Assembly: GCF_022213065.1 (NCBI RefSeq)
Contig: NZ_JAKLJA010000002.1
Span: forward strand, 124,001-188,000
Length of the DNA: 64,000 bases
Origin: Paraburkholderia tagetis
GTDB lineage: Bacteria; Pseudomonadota; Gammaproteobacteria; Burkholderiales; Burkholderiaceae
Reading direction: 5' to 3'
Positions 44,826 to 54,532 of this stretch are shown here, piece by piece. Under the pieces are notes generated by a model. The model was not told the origin of the DNA. It worked only from the letters and a program-made list of their open reading frames with translations, and ran no database searches. Within the stretch, counting starts at the first letter, position 1, and every line of letters begins with the position of its first letter. The position numbers and the translations under genes were made by a program.

Positions 44826-46370
44826 TCAGCCCAAACCCATGCGAGTCTCGTCGACGAACTTCTCGGTGGCGTCGTCGATCTTGCGGCCACGGCGCCCAGT
44901 CGGGCCGTGAATATAGATGGTCTTCATGTCGACCTGGCGCTCGCCCGTCATGGCGGGTGGCGGCGTCATCTCGTAGCGCACTTCGCGCGCATGATCGGCG
45001 AGTTGCAGGCGCGGATCGAACACCGAGTTGAACTTCCACAGCATGCGCACGAAATTGGTCTGGCCGCGCAGCAGCAGATGCATCGCCTGTCCCGCCGCGC
45101 CGCGAAATGCGGTCCAGCCCATATGCTTGCGATTCAAAACCTGTTGTGTGCGCACCAGTTCCGCGTAGAACTCGGGCAGCGGCAGCTTTGTCGGGACCAC
45201 GGCGTGTTGAATGTCGTAGAGCCGATAGTCGAGGCTCGTCAGGCGCCGCGACTCGTTCTGCCAATTCTCGGTGCCCGGATACGGCGTATTCACGCTGATA
45301 TTCACGATCTCCGGAATGTCCATGCACCACTGGCGAATCGTCTCGAAGCGGGCGTGATCCCAGTCCGGGTCGGCGATCAGGTTGATCGCGACCGTGATGC
45401 CCAGCGAGCGCGCGAACTCCAGCGCCTCGAAATTGCGGTCCAGACTGATGCGCTTGCGAAACGCCTTGAGGCCCTCGTCGTCGATCGCTTCGAGACCGAG
45501 GAACATGTACTTCAGGCCGAGCGTCTGCCACGCGCGGAACACCTCCTTGTTGCGCAGGAGCACGTCGCCGCGCGTCTCGAGGTAATAGCGCTTCTGGATG
45601 CCGCGTTGACGGATCGCGTCGGCGATCGCCATGCCGTGCTCGGCGTGCACGAAGGCCACGTCATCGACGATAAAGACGCCTGGCTCGCGCAGCGACGCCA
45701 GCTCCTCCACCACGACCTCGGGGCTGCGCGTGCGGTAGCTGCGCCCGTAGAACGTCCACGCGCTGCAGAACGTGCAGTCCCACGGACAGCCGCGCGCGAA
45801 CTCGATCGACGCGCACGGATCGAGCGTGCCGATGAAATATTTGCGCCGATGCCGCAACAGATCGCGCGCCGGACGCACGGGATCGAGCTGCTCGACGAAG
45901 CGCGGCGGCGGCCCCGATCCTTCGCGCGTTACCACACCCGGCACCGCGAGCAGATCGCCGCGCTGTGCAACCGCTCCGAGCAGTTCGTTGACCGATGCCT
46001 CGCCCTCGCCGCGCAGGATGCAGTCGATGGCGCCTTCGGCGTGGCGGAGCAAATCCTGTGCCGTGAACGACACGCTATGGCCGCCCACGAACACGAAGCA
46101 CGCCGGCAGCGCGGTCTTCACGGCCTTGGAGAGATCGATGATCTCGGGAATGTTCGCTAGATAGTTGCCCGAAAAGCAGAGCGCCTCGGGCTGCCAGTCG
46201 CGCACCATGCGCATCAGGTCGCGATGGGTTTCCACCTGCAAGTCGATCAGGCGAACGTCGTGGCCCGCGTCGCGCGCCGTGCCGGCAACCGATTCGAGGC
46301 CCAGCGGCTCGAGTCGCAGGAACACGCGCGTGTACATCAGCCCGCTCGGGTGGACAGCAAGCAATCTCAT
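44826..46370 (-). CDS. hpnR: Hopanoid C-3 methylase, B12-binding radical SAM protein
   Basis: A 514-residue B12-dependent radical SAM methyltransferase closely resembling HpnR, which methylates C-3 of the hopanoid A ring. The N-terminal cobalamin-binding domain (LAVHPSGLMYTRVFLRLEPL; VFVGGHSVSF) is followed by the radical SAM cluster motif CPWDCTFC (near residue 200) with SAWTFYGRSYR. The C-terminal region (RTQQVLNRKHMGW; LLRGQTNFVRMLWKFN) is characteristic of the hopanoid enzyme. ATG at 46370 is fixed by a perfect AGGAGG upstream. No other hopanoid gene is in the window. Product would be 3-methylhopanoid in the membrane. Confidence 0.9.
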   Translation of the reverse strand: MRLLAVHPSGLMYTRVFLRLEPLGLESVAGTARDAGHDVRLIDLQVETHRDLMRMVRDWQPEALCFSGNYLANIPEIIDLSKAVKTALPACFVFVGGHSVSFTAQDLLRHAEGAIDCILRGEGEASVNELLGAVAQRGDLLAVPGVVTREGSGPPPRFVEQLDPVRPARDLLRHRRKYFIGTLDPCASIEFARGCPWDCTFCSAWTFYGRSYRTRSPEVVVEELASLREPGVFIVDDVAFVHAEHGMAIADAIRQRGIQKRYYLETRGDVLLRNKEVFRAWQTLGLKYMFLGLEAIDDEGLKAFRKRISLDRNFEALEFARSLGITVAINLIADPDWDHARFETIRQWCMDIPEIVNISVNTPYPGTENWQNESRRLTSLDYRLYDIQHAVVPTKLPLPEFYAELVRTQQVLNRKHMGWTAFRGAAGQAMHLLLRGQTNFVRMLWKFNSVFDPRLQLADHAREVRYEMTPPPAMTGERQVDMKTIYIHGPTGRRGRKIDDATEKFVDETRMGLG

Positions 46371-46872
46371 GAAGCCTCCTTGCGAGGCGTCTGCCCGACG
46401 CGATTGCCATTCGTGCAATCCGGCCGGCCACGGGAGCGAACGTCCGGCGCCTCGCCGGTGTGTCGTTCCCGGGCGGACCGGCGCGGTGGGCCGGACGCTC
46501 GCGGTGTCGTTCACGGTTGTCTTCCGGGATGCGCGCCGGGCGCCACGCATGGCGTGCGCCCGGCGCAGCAGATCCGGAAATTGCCTGACGCCCCGAAGTC
46601 GAGCGTAAAGCGTCCAGTTCACGCGGCGCGCGCATGGCGGCGCGCCTCTGACACTGCTGCTTCGTGCGAGTCTACGCGCCTTCGCGCAGCGGCGCTCGCG
46701 GCGCCGCCATCGCCTGCCCGTGCCAGCCACGCGGGCCGACACGGCGCGCGTGGCTCCGAGGTCGTTCCGATGCGGCTCCGCAGCGTGTCTTTGGTAGACT
46801 GGGACACCCGCTCCGCCGGCTTAACCACTCACTCACCGCCCGCTTAACCGCTCACCCAATCGCCATCCCGCC
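46371..46872. other. Intergenic region, no gene recognised
   Basis: 502 bp between the divergent hpnR and UDG starts. Open frames exist on both strands but their composition is not coding-like. It should hold both promoters; I could not identify them. Confidence 0.5.
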
Positions 46873-47874
46873 GTGTCGAATATCCGCTCGCTCCCGCGCC
46901 TCCTGACCGAAATCCGCGCTTGCCGCACCTGCGCCGACACCCTGCCGCTCGGCCCGCGCCCGGTGCTCCAGGCGAGCGCGAGCGCGCGGCTCCTGATCGT
47001 CGGCCAGGCGCCCGGCGCGAAGGTCCACGCCTCGGGTGTCCCATGGGACGATGCGAGCGGCGAGCGCCTGCGCGAATGGATGGGCATCGATGCCCAGACG
47101 TTCTACGACGCCGCGCGCATCGCCATCGTGCCGATGGGCTTTTGCTATCCCGGACGCGGCGGCGGCGGCGATAACCCGCCGCGCCCCGAGTGCGCGCCGC
47201 TCTGGCACCAACGCCTGCTCGCGCTGATGCCCGACGTGCGTCTCACGCTGCTGGTCGGGCAATATGCGCAACGCTATTTCCTCGGCAACCGGCGCAAGGC
47301 CTCGCTCACCGAAACCGTGCAGGCCTGGCGCGACTACGCGCCCGACTACGTGCCGCTGCCCCACCCCTCGCCACGCAATACGCCGTGGCTCCAGCGGCAT
47401 CCATGGTTTGCGCACGACGTGCTGCCCGCACTGCGCGAGCGTGTCGCCGGTGCGTTATCGCCCGCGCAGCCGCCGGATACCGATGTGCACCTCAAGGAGA
47501 AGCGCAAGATGACCCAACCCGCGATCACCGTCCAGCGTGTCTACGAACCGCTGCCCGAGGACGGACAGGCGTGCTTTCTGGTCGACCGGCTGTGGCCGCG
47601 CGGCATGAGCAAGGAGAAGCTCGCGCACGTGACCTGGGCGAAGGACGTCGCACCGAGCACGGAGCTGCGCGAGTGGTTCCACAAGGACCCCGAGCAGTGG
47701 GACGAATTCAGGCGCCGCTATCTCGCCGAACTCGATGCAAACCATGCCGCGTGGGAGCCGATTGTCGAGGCCAGCAAGGCGCACCCGGTGGTGCTGCTCT
47801 TCAGCTCGCACGACACTGAGCACAACAACGCTGCCGTGCTGCGAGACTATTTGATGAAGAAGCGGCGCAAATAA
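46873..47874 (+). CDS. Uracil-DNA glycosylase family protein fused in frame to DUF488
   Basis: A 333-residue open frame from GTG 46873. Residues 1-205 are a uracil-DNA-glycosylase superfamily domain: CxxC (CRTC) near the start, LLIVGQAPGAK, PMGFCYPGRG and LPHPSPRNTPW. Residues 213-333, after the linker PDTDVHLKEKRK, are a complete DUF488 domain (VYEPLPEDGQACFLVDRLWP, HDTEHNNAAVLRDYL). An internal ATG at 47509 with AAGGAG before it could also yield DUF488 alone, so both a fusion and a separate 121-residue protein may be made. In relatives these are usually separate genes, as far as I know. Confidence 0.85.
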   Translation: MSNIRSLPRLLTEIRACRTCADTLPLGPRPVLQASASARLLIVGQAPGAKVHASGVPWDDASGERLREWMGIDAQTFYDAARIAIVPMGFCYPGRGGGGDNPPRPECAPLWHQRLLALMPDVRLTLLVGQYAQRYFLGNRRKASLTETVQAWRDYAPDYVPLPHPSPRNTPWLQRHPWFAHDVLPALRERVAGALSPAQPPDTDVHLKEKRKMTQPAITVQRVYEPLPEDGQACFLVDRLWPRGMSKEKLAHVTWAKDVAPSTELREWFHKDPEQWDEFRRRYLAELDANHAAWEPIVEASKAHPVVLLFSSHDTEHNNAAVLRDYLMKKRRK

Positions 47875-47896
47875 CGCCGCGTGCCTGGCTGCATGA

Positions 47897-48121
47897 CTAC
47901 GCGTGCTTCACCGCATCGCTATCACGCTCGCCGCCCCGCGTCAGCCGATGCAGCAATTCCTTGCCACGCATCGTGAGGCGCGGCGCGTAGCCGTCCTCGT
48001 CTTCATCCATTTCGACGAGGCGGTAGCGCGCAAGCGCCAGAAAATCGGAATCGAGCGTCTGAAGCGGCGCATCGGCGTCGCGGATCAGCAGCAGCGCTGC
48101 CAGTTCGTGATGGCTGAGCAT
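47897..48121 (-). CDS. Hypothetical small acidic protein
   Basis: A 74-residue protein with a good ribosome site (AGGAG) before ATG 48121. Sequence features: LSHHELAALLLIRDADAPLQ, DSDFLALARYRLVEMDEDEDG and RLTMRGKELLHRL, resembling a winged-helix-like small protein without a clear DNA-binding signature. No signal peptide. Probably cytosolic. It is convergent with the UDG-DUF488 gene, 22 bp apart. Confidence 0.75.
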   Translation of the reverse strand: MLSHHELAALLLIRDADAPLQTLDSDFLALARYRLVEMDEDEDGYAPRLTMRGKELLHRLTRGGERDSDAVKHA

Positions 48122-48252
48122 CGAATTTCTCCTGTCCAGAACGCGTCGTGGACACCAGTCGTTGGAGCCTCTCGCAGTCGTCCGCCAATTAAATCGGATT
48201 CCTGATTACATGGCAGAAAGCACTGCGCTCATATCGCGCGAGTTCGGGTGCG

Positions 48253-48654
48253 CTATAGCGCGCGCACGGGCATCGCCGAGTCGCTCTGCGTTCCCGGCAC
48301 ACCCTGCAACAACCCAGCCGATGCATCCTGCCATTGCTGCGCCATATCGCGCATCAGGCCGGCCCATGCGCCCGCGCCCTGCAACGCAGCCACCGCCGCT
48401 TCCTGCCAGAGTGCCGCGCTCGCACCCAGATAATTGCGCCAGACCGACTGGCTCGCGATGGCGAATTCGTTCCAGTCACGCGCATCGCGCAGTGTTTCGA
48501 GCGTGCCTTCCAGCGCTGCGCGGTCGCGCTCCAAACGGCGATACAGGAGCTTGAGCGCGTGCTCGCGCCATTGCTGCTGATAAGCGAGCCATTGCAGCGC
48601 GGCAGTAGCACCGGTGCGGTACGCATTGAACGAGGGATGAGAAACATTGGCCAT
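48253..48654 (-). CDS. Phasin-like, PHA-granule-associated protein
   Basis: A 133-residue protein, nearly all helical and without Cys, with GAGGA before its ATG. It is rich in Ala, Gln and Trp (ALQWLAYQQQWREHALKLLY; LWQEAAVAALQGAGAWAGLM), as in phasins that coat polyhydroxyalkanoate granules. No pha genes are in the window, so the assignment rests on composition and pattern; another amphipathic helical protein is possible. Confidence 0.65.
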   Translation of the reverse strand: MANVSHPSFNAYRTGATAALQWLAYQQQWREHALKLLYRRLERDRAALEGTLETLRDARDWNEFAIASQSVWRNYLGASAALWQEAAVAALQGAGAWAGLMRDMAQQWQDASAGLLQGVPGTQSDSAMPVRAL

Positions 48655-48983
48655 GATCGATTCCTCACGAGACTACGGGGCCCGGCCCGCGGCCGGATAC
48701 ACGATGACGTGACCGCAAAGGACCATGACGCAAGACGCTGGCAAGAGCGCGTATGACGAGGACGCGCGGTTATTACGCGATCTAATTCACATGATAAGCA
48801 AGATGCTCACGCGCCGCGTGACGAACACTGCCGGAAGGTTTGATCGAAATCGCATTTCAGGATAGTTGCACCGGAGATGTGCGCCATGAATCGTGGCTTT
48901 GCGACTATTTTCCGATACGAATGCGGCTGGCGGGGGGCGGCGGCGGGCGGCGCCGCACCCGCGCGCCGCTTGTGAGGCCGGCG
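48655..48983. other. Intergenic region, no gene recognised
   Basis: 329 bp between the phasin-like gene start and the Usp stop. It includes an AT-richer stretch near 48780-48900, probably the phasin promoter. Nothing else recognised. Confidence 0.5.
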
Positions 48984-49445
48984 TCAAGCCGCCTTCGGTT
49001 CCTCATTGCGCACGAGCATGACCGGACGGTCCGCCATGCGCAGAAACGACTCCGCCACGCTGCCGAGCAGCAGCCGCTTCATGCCCGACAAGCCGCGCGT
49101 GCCCATCACGACGAGGTCAGCGTCCTCTTCTGCCGCGATGCGGCAAATCACTGCGGCAACTTCCTCGCCCATTGCATCGGCGGCGCGCGTCGCGCCCGGT
49201 ACGCCGGCCTGCACGAGCACCGTCTTCGCTTCCTCGAGCGCGGCCGTGGCGACATCGGCCTCGGCCGACTGGCGCGTCTGCTCTTCAGCGAATCCCGTAC
49301 TGATATCGACGAGGCGCGCCGGATGCTGGACCACGCAGAGTGCCTGGACCGTGGCGCCCGTCGCCTTGGCGATCTTCACGGCTTCGTCGAGCGCGCGGCG
49401 TCCGCTGCGGCTGCCGTCGACGGCCACCAGAATCAGCTTGTACAT
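48984..49445 (-). CDS. Universal stress protein (UspA family)
   Basis: A 153-residue UspA-fold protein. The start (MYKLILVAVDGSRSGRRALDE) and the ATP-binding signature GTRGLSGMKRLLLGSVAESF near residues 120-140 indicate the nucleotide-binding subgroup. ATG at 49445 follows a perfect GGAGG; a 12-residue longer reading is rejected. It acts as a cytosolic stress factor of undefined mechanism. A single gene. Confidence 0.93.
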   Translation of the reverse strand: MYKLILVAVDGSRSGRRALDEAVKIAKATGATVQALCVVQHPARLVDISTGFAEEQTRQSAEADVATAALEEAKTVLVQAGVPGATRAADAMGEEVAAVICRIAAEEDADLVVMGTRGLSGMKRLLLGSVAESFLRMADRPVMLVRNEEPKAA

Positions 49446-49873
49446 CGTCACCTCCGGGGCAAGGCCCATGATGCGCGGCATCCGCCTTTTGCGCGGCCCC
49501 GGTCGCCCGGGCCGCGCACGACGGCCTGCCGGCCGTTGCGTTCCACACGAGCGGCATTGCAGGCTCGCGCTTCACGTCCTCAACTCACGTCCCGGATTCA
49601 CGTGCAAGCAAGCTTCAGGAAGAACTCGAATCCATCCACCGCGCGCAAGGGACGCATCGTCCATGTTACGCGGTCGGCGCAGCCACGGCGACGAGCGCGC
49701 ACGCGTACACCCATGCCCGAGATCCGCAACCGGCACTGGTCGCGCATCAGCCCGCCCCGGCAGGGCGGCTGCGACTGAAGGAAGGCGTGTGCGGCGGAGC
49801 GAAAGCGCACGCGGCGGGACTGAGGATGCACGCGGCGGGACAGAAAACGCGCTCTGCGGGACAGAAAACGCGC
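49446..49873. other. Intergenic region with a 19-bp direct repeat
   Basis: 428 bp without a credible gene, upstream of usp and downstream of the DHH gene. GCGGGACAGAAAACGCGCT occurs at 49835-49853 and again at 49856-49874, abutting the DHH stop codon; a third degenerate copy precedes them. Confidence 0.6.
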
Positions 49874-50845
49874 TTAGTGCGGCGCCGAGCGCCCGAACAC
49901 GCGCACGAACGCGGTGACGAACAGGTCGAGCCGCTCCGAATCGAGACAATCGATACCCGCCGCACCCACCCGGCCGCTGCCGCCCGGGAACGCACGGCAC
50001 AGCTCGTCGGCGCCGCTCGGACGCACGAGCGGCGCGCGCACGCTCACGGCGTAATTGCCGTCGGGATTGACGCTCAGCACGGCATGGGCGCACGACGGCT
50101 CCTCGAGCGCGAGCGCATTGGCGAACACGCCGCGCACACGGCGCGCCCAAGGTTCGTCGGGGAGCACGCACACGCTGCCGTACTGCACCATGAATAGCGG
50201 CGTGATCTGCTGCGCGCGTTCGAGATCTTCGTGACGGCACGCCGAAAGACGCGCGACGACCGGCTCCGATGCAATGAACTCGAACGGATCGGTGTAGGGC
50301 TTGAGCGTCTCGTAGAGCGTGGCCGGCGCGATGAACAGGTCGTCGACGCTATCGCCGTAGGCGTTGTAGTTGATCGACTCGCCCAGCGCGCATAGCTGTG
50401 CGACTTCCGCCTCGTTGAGCCCGGCTTCGCGCGCGAGCTCGTGCGCGGTGGCCGGCAGGTTGTCGCCGAATGCCGCCGCGATTGCCCACGGGCGGTATTG
50501 TCCATGCAGATGACGGTCGACCAGCACGCTCGTGCAGACCTGCGCCGTGGTGTCGATATGCGCGGCGAGATTGACGTTCATCGGCAAGTCGCCCGCGTGG
50601 TGATGATCGAAGTACTCGACGTGAACGCCCTGGTCGAGCAACGCGCAAAGCGCTTCGCGGTTGGAGTCGAACGAGATGTCGAGCACCGTGAGCGAGTCGC
50701 CGGGCTGCGCCTGCACGCGCTTGACGAGCGCGATATCGCGCTTCGCGCCGGTGACGAGCGTGGCCTCGCGCGGCCGGGCGAGGCGAAGCTGGTGCAGCGC
50801 GCAGATGCCGTCCGCGTCGCCGTTGAATACATCGAAATGCGCCAT
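49874..50845 (-). CDS. DHH/DHHA1 family phosphoesterase
   Basis: A 323-residue putative phosphodiesterase related to NrnA-type nanoRNases. Metal-binding motifs are NGDADGI (residues 8-14), LDISFD and YFDHHHAG. The C-terminal substrate motif is a GGSGR variant (FPGGSGRVGAAGI) of the DHHA1 GGGH. The substrate may be short oligoribonucleotides, cyclic dinucleotide products or another phosphoester; the GGSGR change makes this uncertain. It is a single gene; its promoter lies in 50846-51028. Confidence 0.83.
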   Translation of the reverse strand: MAHFDVFNGDADGICALHQLRLARPREATLVTGAKRDIALVKRVQAQPGDSLTVLDISFDSNREALCALLDQGVHVEYFDHHHAGDLPMNVNLAAHIDTTAQVCTSVLVDRHLHGQYRPWAIAAAFGDNLPATAHELAREAGLNEAEVAQLCALGESINYNAYGDSVDDLFIAPATLYETLKPYTDPFEFIASEPVVARLSACRHEDLERAQQITPLFMVQYGSVCVLPDEPWARRVRGVFANALALEEPSCAHAVLSVNPDGNYAVSVRAPLVRPSGADELCRAFPGGSGRVGAAGIDCLDSERLDLFVTAFVRVFGRSAPH

Positions 50846-51028
50846 GTGCTGTGGGTTCCGTTGCGTTGAGCCTCACAGTATCGCGCACCAGAGGCGAATC
50901 CCACAAAGGGCGGATTTGACCGATCACAGCGAAGGCGAATTCGTTCACCGAATCACCCGACTTCGCGCCCCGCGATTCACAACTGGCGAGAACGTACCGC
51001 CACGTATCGCCGCGATCAAGTGTGCAAT

Positions 51029-51071
51029 ACACAAGCGGCCGGCGGACTCATAATCCGCCGGCCGCTTGTGT
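51029..51071 (-). terminator. 18-bp perfect hairpin downstream of the transposase-like gene
   Basis: An 18-bp perfect stem (51029-51046 with 51054-51071) and 7-nt loop, between the transposase-like stop (51110) and the DHH gene. There is no T tract, so it may be an inverted-repeat relic as well as a terminator. Confidence 0.7.
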
Positions 51072-51109
51072 AGCCAGACCTGCTGGCTAATGCTCAGTCG
51101 CTCAGGTAC

Positions 51110-51505
51110 TCAGGTGCGGGCCAGGGGCCAGCGCAGCGAGAAGGCAACCGGGAAACGCGGCGCCTTGCGGCCTGCCGGCGCGCGCCACGGCTGCATGCGC
51201 GCGCTCATGGCCGCGCACATGGCCACGCCTTCTTCGCCATAGAGACGCTCCATGGCCTGCTGCACGAGACCAGCGTCGAACCACATCTTGAAGCGACGGT
51301 GGCAGGTGCGGAAGTCGGGGTAGCGCTCGGGCAGCTTCGCCCAGACGGAGCCCGTTGACAGCACCCACAAAATGGCTTCGAATACGGCGCGCGAACTATG
51401 CGCCGGGCGGCCACGGCGCGGGCCGCTGGAACGGATTTCACGGAAAAGCGGCTCGACGCTGCGCCACTGCGCGTCGTTTAGCTCCATAGAGGGACGAGGC
51501 TGCAT
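51110..51505 (-). CDS. Partial IS5/IS402-type transposase (DUF4096 domain)
   Basis: A 131-residue protein matching only the N-terminal DUF4096 domain of IS402-like transposases (MELNDAQWRSVEPLF; HSSRAVFEAILWVLSTG; HRRFKMWFDAGLV). The DDE catalytic domain is absent; the last 35 residues are unrelated to a transposase. No terminal repeats were found at its borders. It could be an IS remnant or a free-standing domesticated domain, as seen in other members of this group. Start could also be GTG at 51535. Confidence 0.75.
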   Translation of the reverse strand: MQPRPSMELNDAQWRSVEPLFREIRSSGPRRGRPAHSSRAVFEAILWVLSTGSVWAKLPERYPDFRTCHRRFKMWFDAGLVQQAMERLYGEEGVAMCAAMSARMQPWRAPAGRKAPRFPVAFSLRWPLART

Positions 51506-51754
51506 TCTGATATTCCAAGTGAGGTTGTCTGACACACAACGCCTAAATTAGCCTCACGTCCCCAAGGAAAATATCGGACTATGCCTAAAACGGTCTGAAA
51601 ATGAGCGTGGCGATACAGGCAGTACCACCTCGCACGCGTATCACCATGCTTTCGAAACCTTGCTATTGCAGCCGTGGCGGCCGTGCCGTTTCGGCTCGCC
51701 GCGCGCCAAAGCCGCGCTAAACTGCGGCATTCCAGACTCGACGGTGCAATTTCA

Positions 51755-52591
51755 ATGGCTCGCTCCCCTGCTTTGCCCGAGAAAACCGGCCGTATTCGCG
51801 TCGGTATCGGCGGGTGGATCTACCCGTCGTGGCGCGGCACGTTTTATCCCGACGGGCTCGCTCAGCGCCTCGAACTCGATTATGCGAGCCGGCATCTGAC
51901 CTCGCTGGAAATCAACAGCACCTACTACGGCTCGCAGCGCCCCGAGAGCTTCACGCGCTGGCACGACGAGACGCCCGACGATTTTGTGTTCTCGCTGAAG
52001 GGGCCGCGCTTCGCGATGAACCGCCGCGTACTGGCCGAGGCCGGAGCAACGATCGAGCGCTTTCTCGCGAGCGGCGTGCTGAACCTGCGCGACAAGCTCG
52101 GCCCGATCAACTGGCAAATCATGCCGGGCAAGCGATTCGATCCAGAGGACTACGCACGTTTTCTCGAACTGCTGCCCACCGAGGTTGACGGACAGCCGCT
52201 CAGGCACGCGCTGGAGGTTCGGCACGAAAGCTTTTGCACGCCGGAGTTCGTCGCGCTCGCGCGGCGGCACGGGGCCGCAATCGTGGTGTCTGGCGATTCG
52301 GACTACCCACAAATCGCCGATGTTTCCGCCCCCTTCGTTTACGCGCGCATCATGGGCACGACCGATGGCGAGCCCCTCGGCTACTCGCCCGCGGATCTCG
52401 ATCGCTGGGCCGAGCGCGCGCTCGCGTGGGCGCAGGGCGACAGCCCACGCGATCTCGCCACCTTCGGCGCGCCGCTCGCAGCCCAGGCCGCCGGTCGCGA
52501 CGTGTATCTCTATGTGATCAGCGGCTACAAGGAGCGCAATCCCGCCGCCGCGATGGCGCTGATCGAGCGCTTGCGCGAGCGCGGTCTTTAA
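51755..52591 (+). CDS. DUF72 domain-containing protein (YecE-like)
   Basis: A 278-residue protein of the DUF72 family with a TIM-barrel fold. Typical motifs are GIGGWIYPSWRGTFYP near residue 15, LEINSTYYGS, FSLKGPRF and HESFCTPEF. ATG at 51755 gives the usual length; an in-frame start 81 bp upstream has unlikely composition. It is cytosolic, with no established activity. It is convergent with rpoN, 24 bp apart. Confidence 0.88.
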   Translation: MARSPALPEKTGRIRVGIGGWIYPSWRGTFYPDGLAQRLELDYASRHLTSLEINSTYYGSQRPESFTRWHDETPDDFVFSLKGPRFAMNRRVLAEAGATIERFLASGVLNLRDKLGPINWQIMPGKRFDPEDYARFLELLPTEVDGQPLRHALEVRHESFCTPEFVALARRHGAAIVVSGDSDYPQIADVSAPFVYARIMGTTDGEPLGYSPADLDRWAERALAWAQGDSPRDLATFGAPLAAQAAGRDVYLYVISGYKERNPAAAMALIERLRERGL

Positions 52592-52615
52592 GGCGCGGTC
52601 TATAAAGCCCGATCG

Positions 52616-54184
52616 TTAAAGCTCGCGCCGCATCTCCGCCGCAGGCAGCTTCATCATCTGCCGATACTTCGTGACAGTGCGGCGCGCCACGCGCACGCCC
52701 TGCTTTTCCAGCTCCTGCGTCAGCACGACGTCCGAAAGCGGATCGCGCGGATTCTCCGCATCGATCATCTCCTTGATGAGCGCGCGCACGGCGGCGGCGG
52801 AACAGGTGCCGCCCGTGCGCGTCTCCAGTTCGCGCGGGAAGAAGCGCTTGAACTCGAAGATGCCGCGCGGCGTGGCCATGTACTTGTTGCCGGTCGCACG
52901 CGACACGGTCGACTCGTGCAGGCCGAGCTCGTCGGCGACATCGCGCAGCAGCATCGGGCGCAGCGCGATTTCGCCGTACTGGAAAAAGGCCTTCTGGCGC
53001 GCGACGATGCATTCGCCCACGCGCAGGATCGTCTCGCAGCGCTTGTGCGCGTTGCGAATCAGCCAGCGCGCTTCCTGCAACTGCTGCGCGAGCGGCGAGC
53101 GGCTCGTCTGCTCCGAGCGCGCGAACAGCTCCGCATAAAGCTTGTGGATGCGCGCGCGCGGCTCGATGGCCGGATTCACGCTCACCACCCAGCGGCCACG
53201 CACCTGGCGCACGATCACGTCCGGCACCACATAGCCGCCGTCCGCGCGGCCATAGTGATTGCCCGGCTTCGGATCGAGGCGGCGCACGAGCGCGGTCGCC
53301 GCTTGCAGCGACTGCGCGTCGCAGCCCAACTGGCGTTGCAGCTCGCCATGCTCGCGGCGTGCGAGACGTTCCAGATGTTCGGTGACGATCCGGTGCGCAA
53401 GCTCGCGGTGCGGCGTGTCCTCGGGCATCGCTTCGAGTTGCAGCGCGAGACACTCCGCAAGCGAGCGCGCGCCAATGCCGGGCCGGTCGAGCGTCTGCAC
53501 GACGCGCAGCGCGATGCGCAAGCGGGCCTCGTCGAGCGAGCCATCAGCGCCATCCGTGCCTTCGGCGTCGGCGAACTCGGCGAGGTCCTGACGCAGATAA
53601 CCGTCGTCGTCGAGCGCCTCGATCACGATCTGGACCGCCGCGCGATCGAGATCGTCGAGCGGCGAAAGCCGCAGCGCCTCATGCAGTTGCTCGCGCAGCG
53701 AAATGGGCACGCGCACCCAGTCGGCGGCCTCGGCCTCGCCGTCTTCCGAGCCGCGATAGCTCGATGACGCGCGCATCGCGCCCGGCAGCGGCAGATCGGC
53801 GGTGTACGACGCGCCTTCGTCGCCGTAGCCCGCGGCTTCGTCGCTGTACGCAGTCGGCTCGCCGCTGTAGGTCGCGCCGTCCGGCGTCATGCCGACGTCC
53901 GCGGCGCTCTCCAGGCCGCCATCGAGGTCGCCTTCGGGCACATCGGCGGCGGCCACGGGCGCCGTGGGCGCTGCCGAGCCAATGCCCGCCGCGCCTTCGG
54001 CGGCTTCGGCTGCCTCGCCGGTTTCCTGGGCGGGCGGCACATATTCGAGAAACGGATTGGTATCGAGCGCTTCGCGCAGTTCTTGCTGGAATTCAAGCGA
54101 CGATAGCTGCAACAGGCGCACGGCCTGCTGCAGGCGCGGCGTCAGCGCCAGATGCTGGCGTGCGTGTAACGCGATGGAAGCCAT
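52616..54184 (-). CDS. rpoN: RNA polymerase sigma-54 factor RpoN (probable second copy)
   Basis: A 522-residue sigma-54. Region I near the N-terminus (TPRLQQAVRLLQLSSLEF), an acidic low-complexity region II (about 50-140), the core-binding region, an HTH (LGLHESTVSRATGNKYM) and the C-terminal RpoN box (ARRTVTKYRQ) are all present. The box ends KYRQ, close to the usual KYRE. None of the usual rpoN neighbours (lptB, hpf, ptsN) is here, so this looks like an additional copy, common in this group. Start ATG 54184 precedes the conserved N-terminus. Confidence 0.93.
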   Translation of the reverse strand: MASIALHARQHLALTPRLQQAVRLLQLSSLEFQQELREALDTNPFLEYVPPAQETGEAAEAAEGAAGIGSAAPTAPVAAADVPEGDLDGGLESAADVGMTPDGATYSGEPTAYSDEAAGYGDEGASYTADLPLPGAMRASSSYRGSEDGEAEAADWVRVPISLREQLHEALRLSPLDDLDRAAVQIVIEALDDDGYLRQDLAEFADAEGTDGADGSLDEARLRIALRVVQTLDRPGIGARSLAECLALQLEAMPEDTPHRELAHRIVTEHLERLARREHGELQRQLGCDAQSLQAATALVRRLDPKPGNHYGRADGGYVVPDVIVRQVRGRWVVSVNPAIEPRARIHKLYAELFARSEQTSRSPLAQQLQEARWLIRNAHKRCETILRVGECIVARQKAFFQYGEIALRPMLLRDVADELGLHESTVSRATGNKYMATPRGIFEFKRFFPRELETRTGGTCSAAAVRALIKEMIDAENPRDPLSDVVLTQELEKQGVRVARRTVTKYRQMMKLPAAEMRREL

Positions 54185-54532
54185 GGCTGTCGTGTTCTCT
54201 TGAGATTGACTAAGTGGCCAAGGCAACGCAACACCCATGCCAGCTTTTACAAGAGCTTGTTTTATAACGGGATCGCGGCTTGCGATGACGCAATTGCAGC
54301 ACCCGCTCCAGGCTGTGCTGCGGACGTTTTTACAATTGCCGAGAAAAATTGCGTGCCTGATTGAGCGCTGATTGAGTGCTCCTACCCCCAATCCGCTCCG
54401 CGCGGCCAAGCCGATATCCCAGATAGTGTGCGCGTTGGACGCCGTCGCGATGCCGTTGGGGCCACACCTGGCGCAGCGCGGCATGGGCCTTGCGGTACCG
54501 TCTGACGAACACCAACGGAACAGGAGAAACGC

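Noticed and set aside
44704..45531. 275-codon minus-strand frame overlapping hpnR
   Set aside because: Out of frame with the radical SAM motifs, Arg-rich and without a domain.
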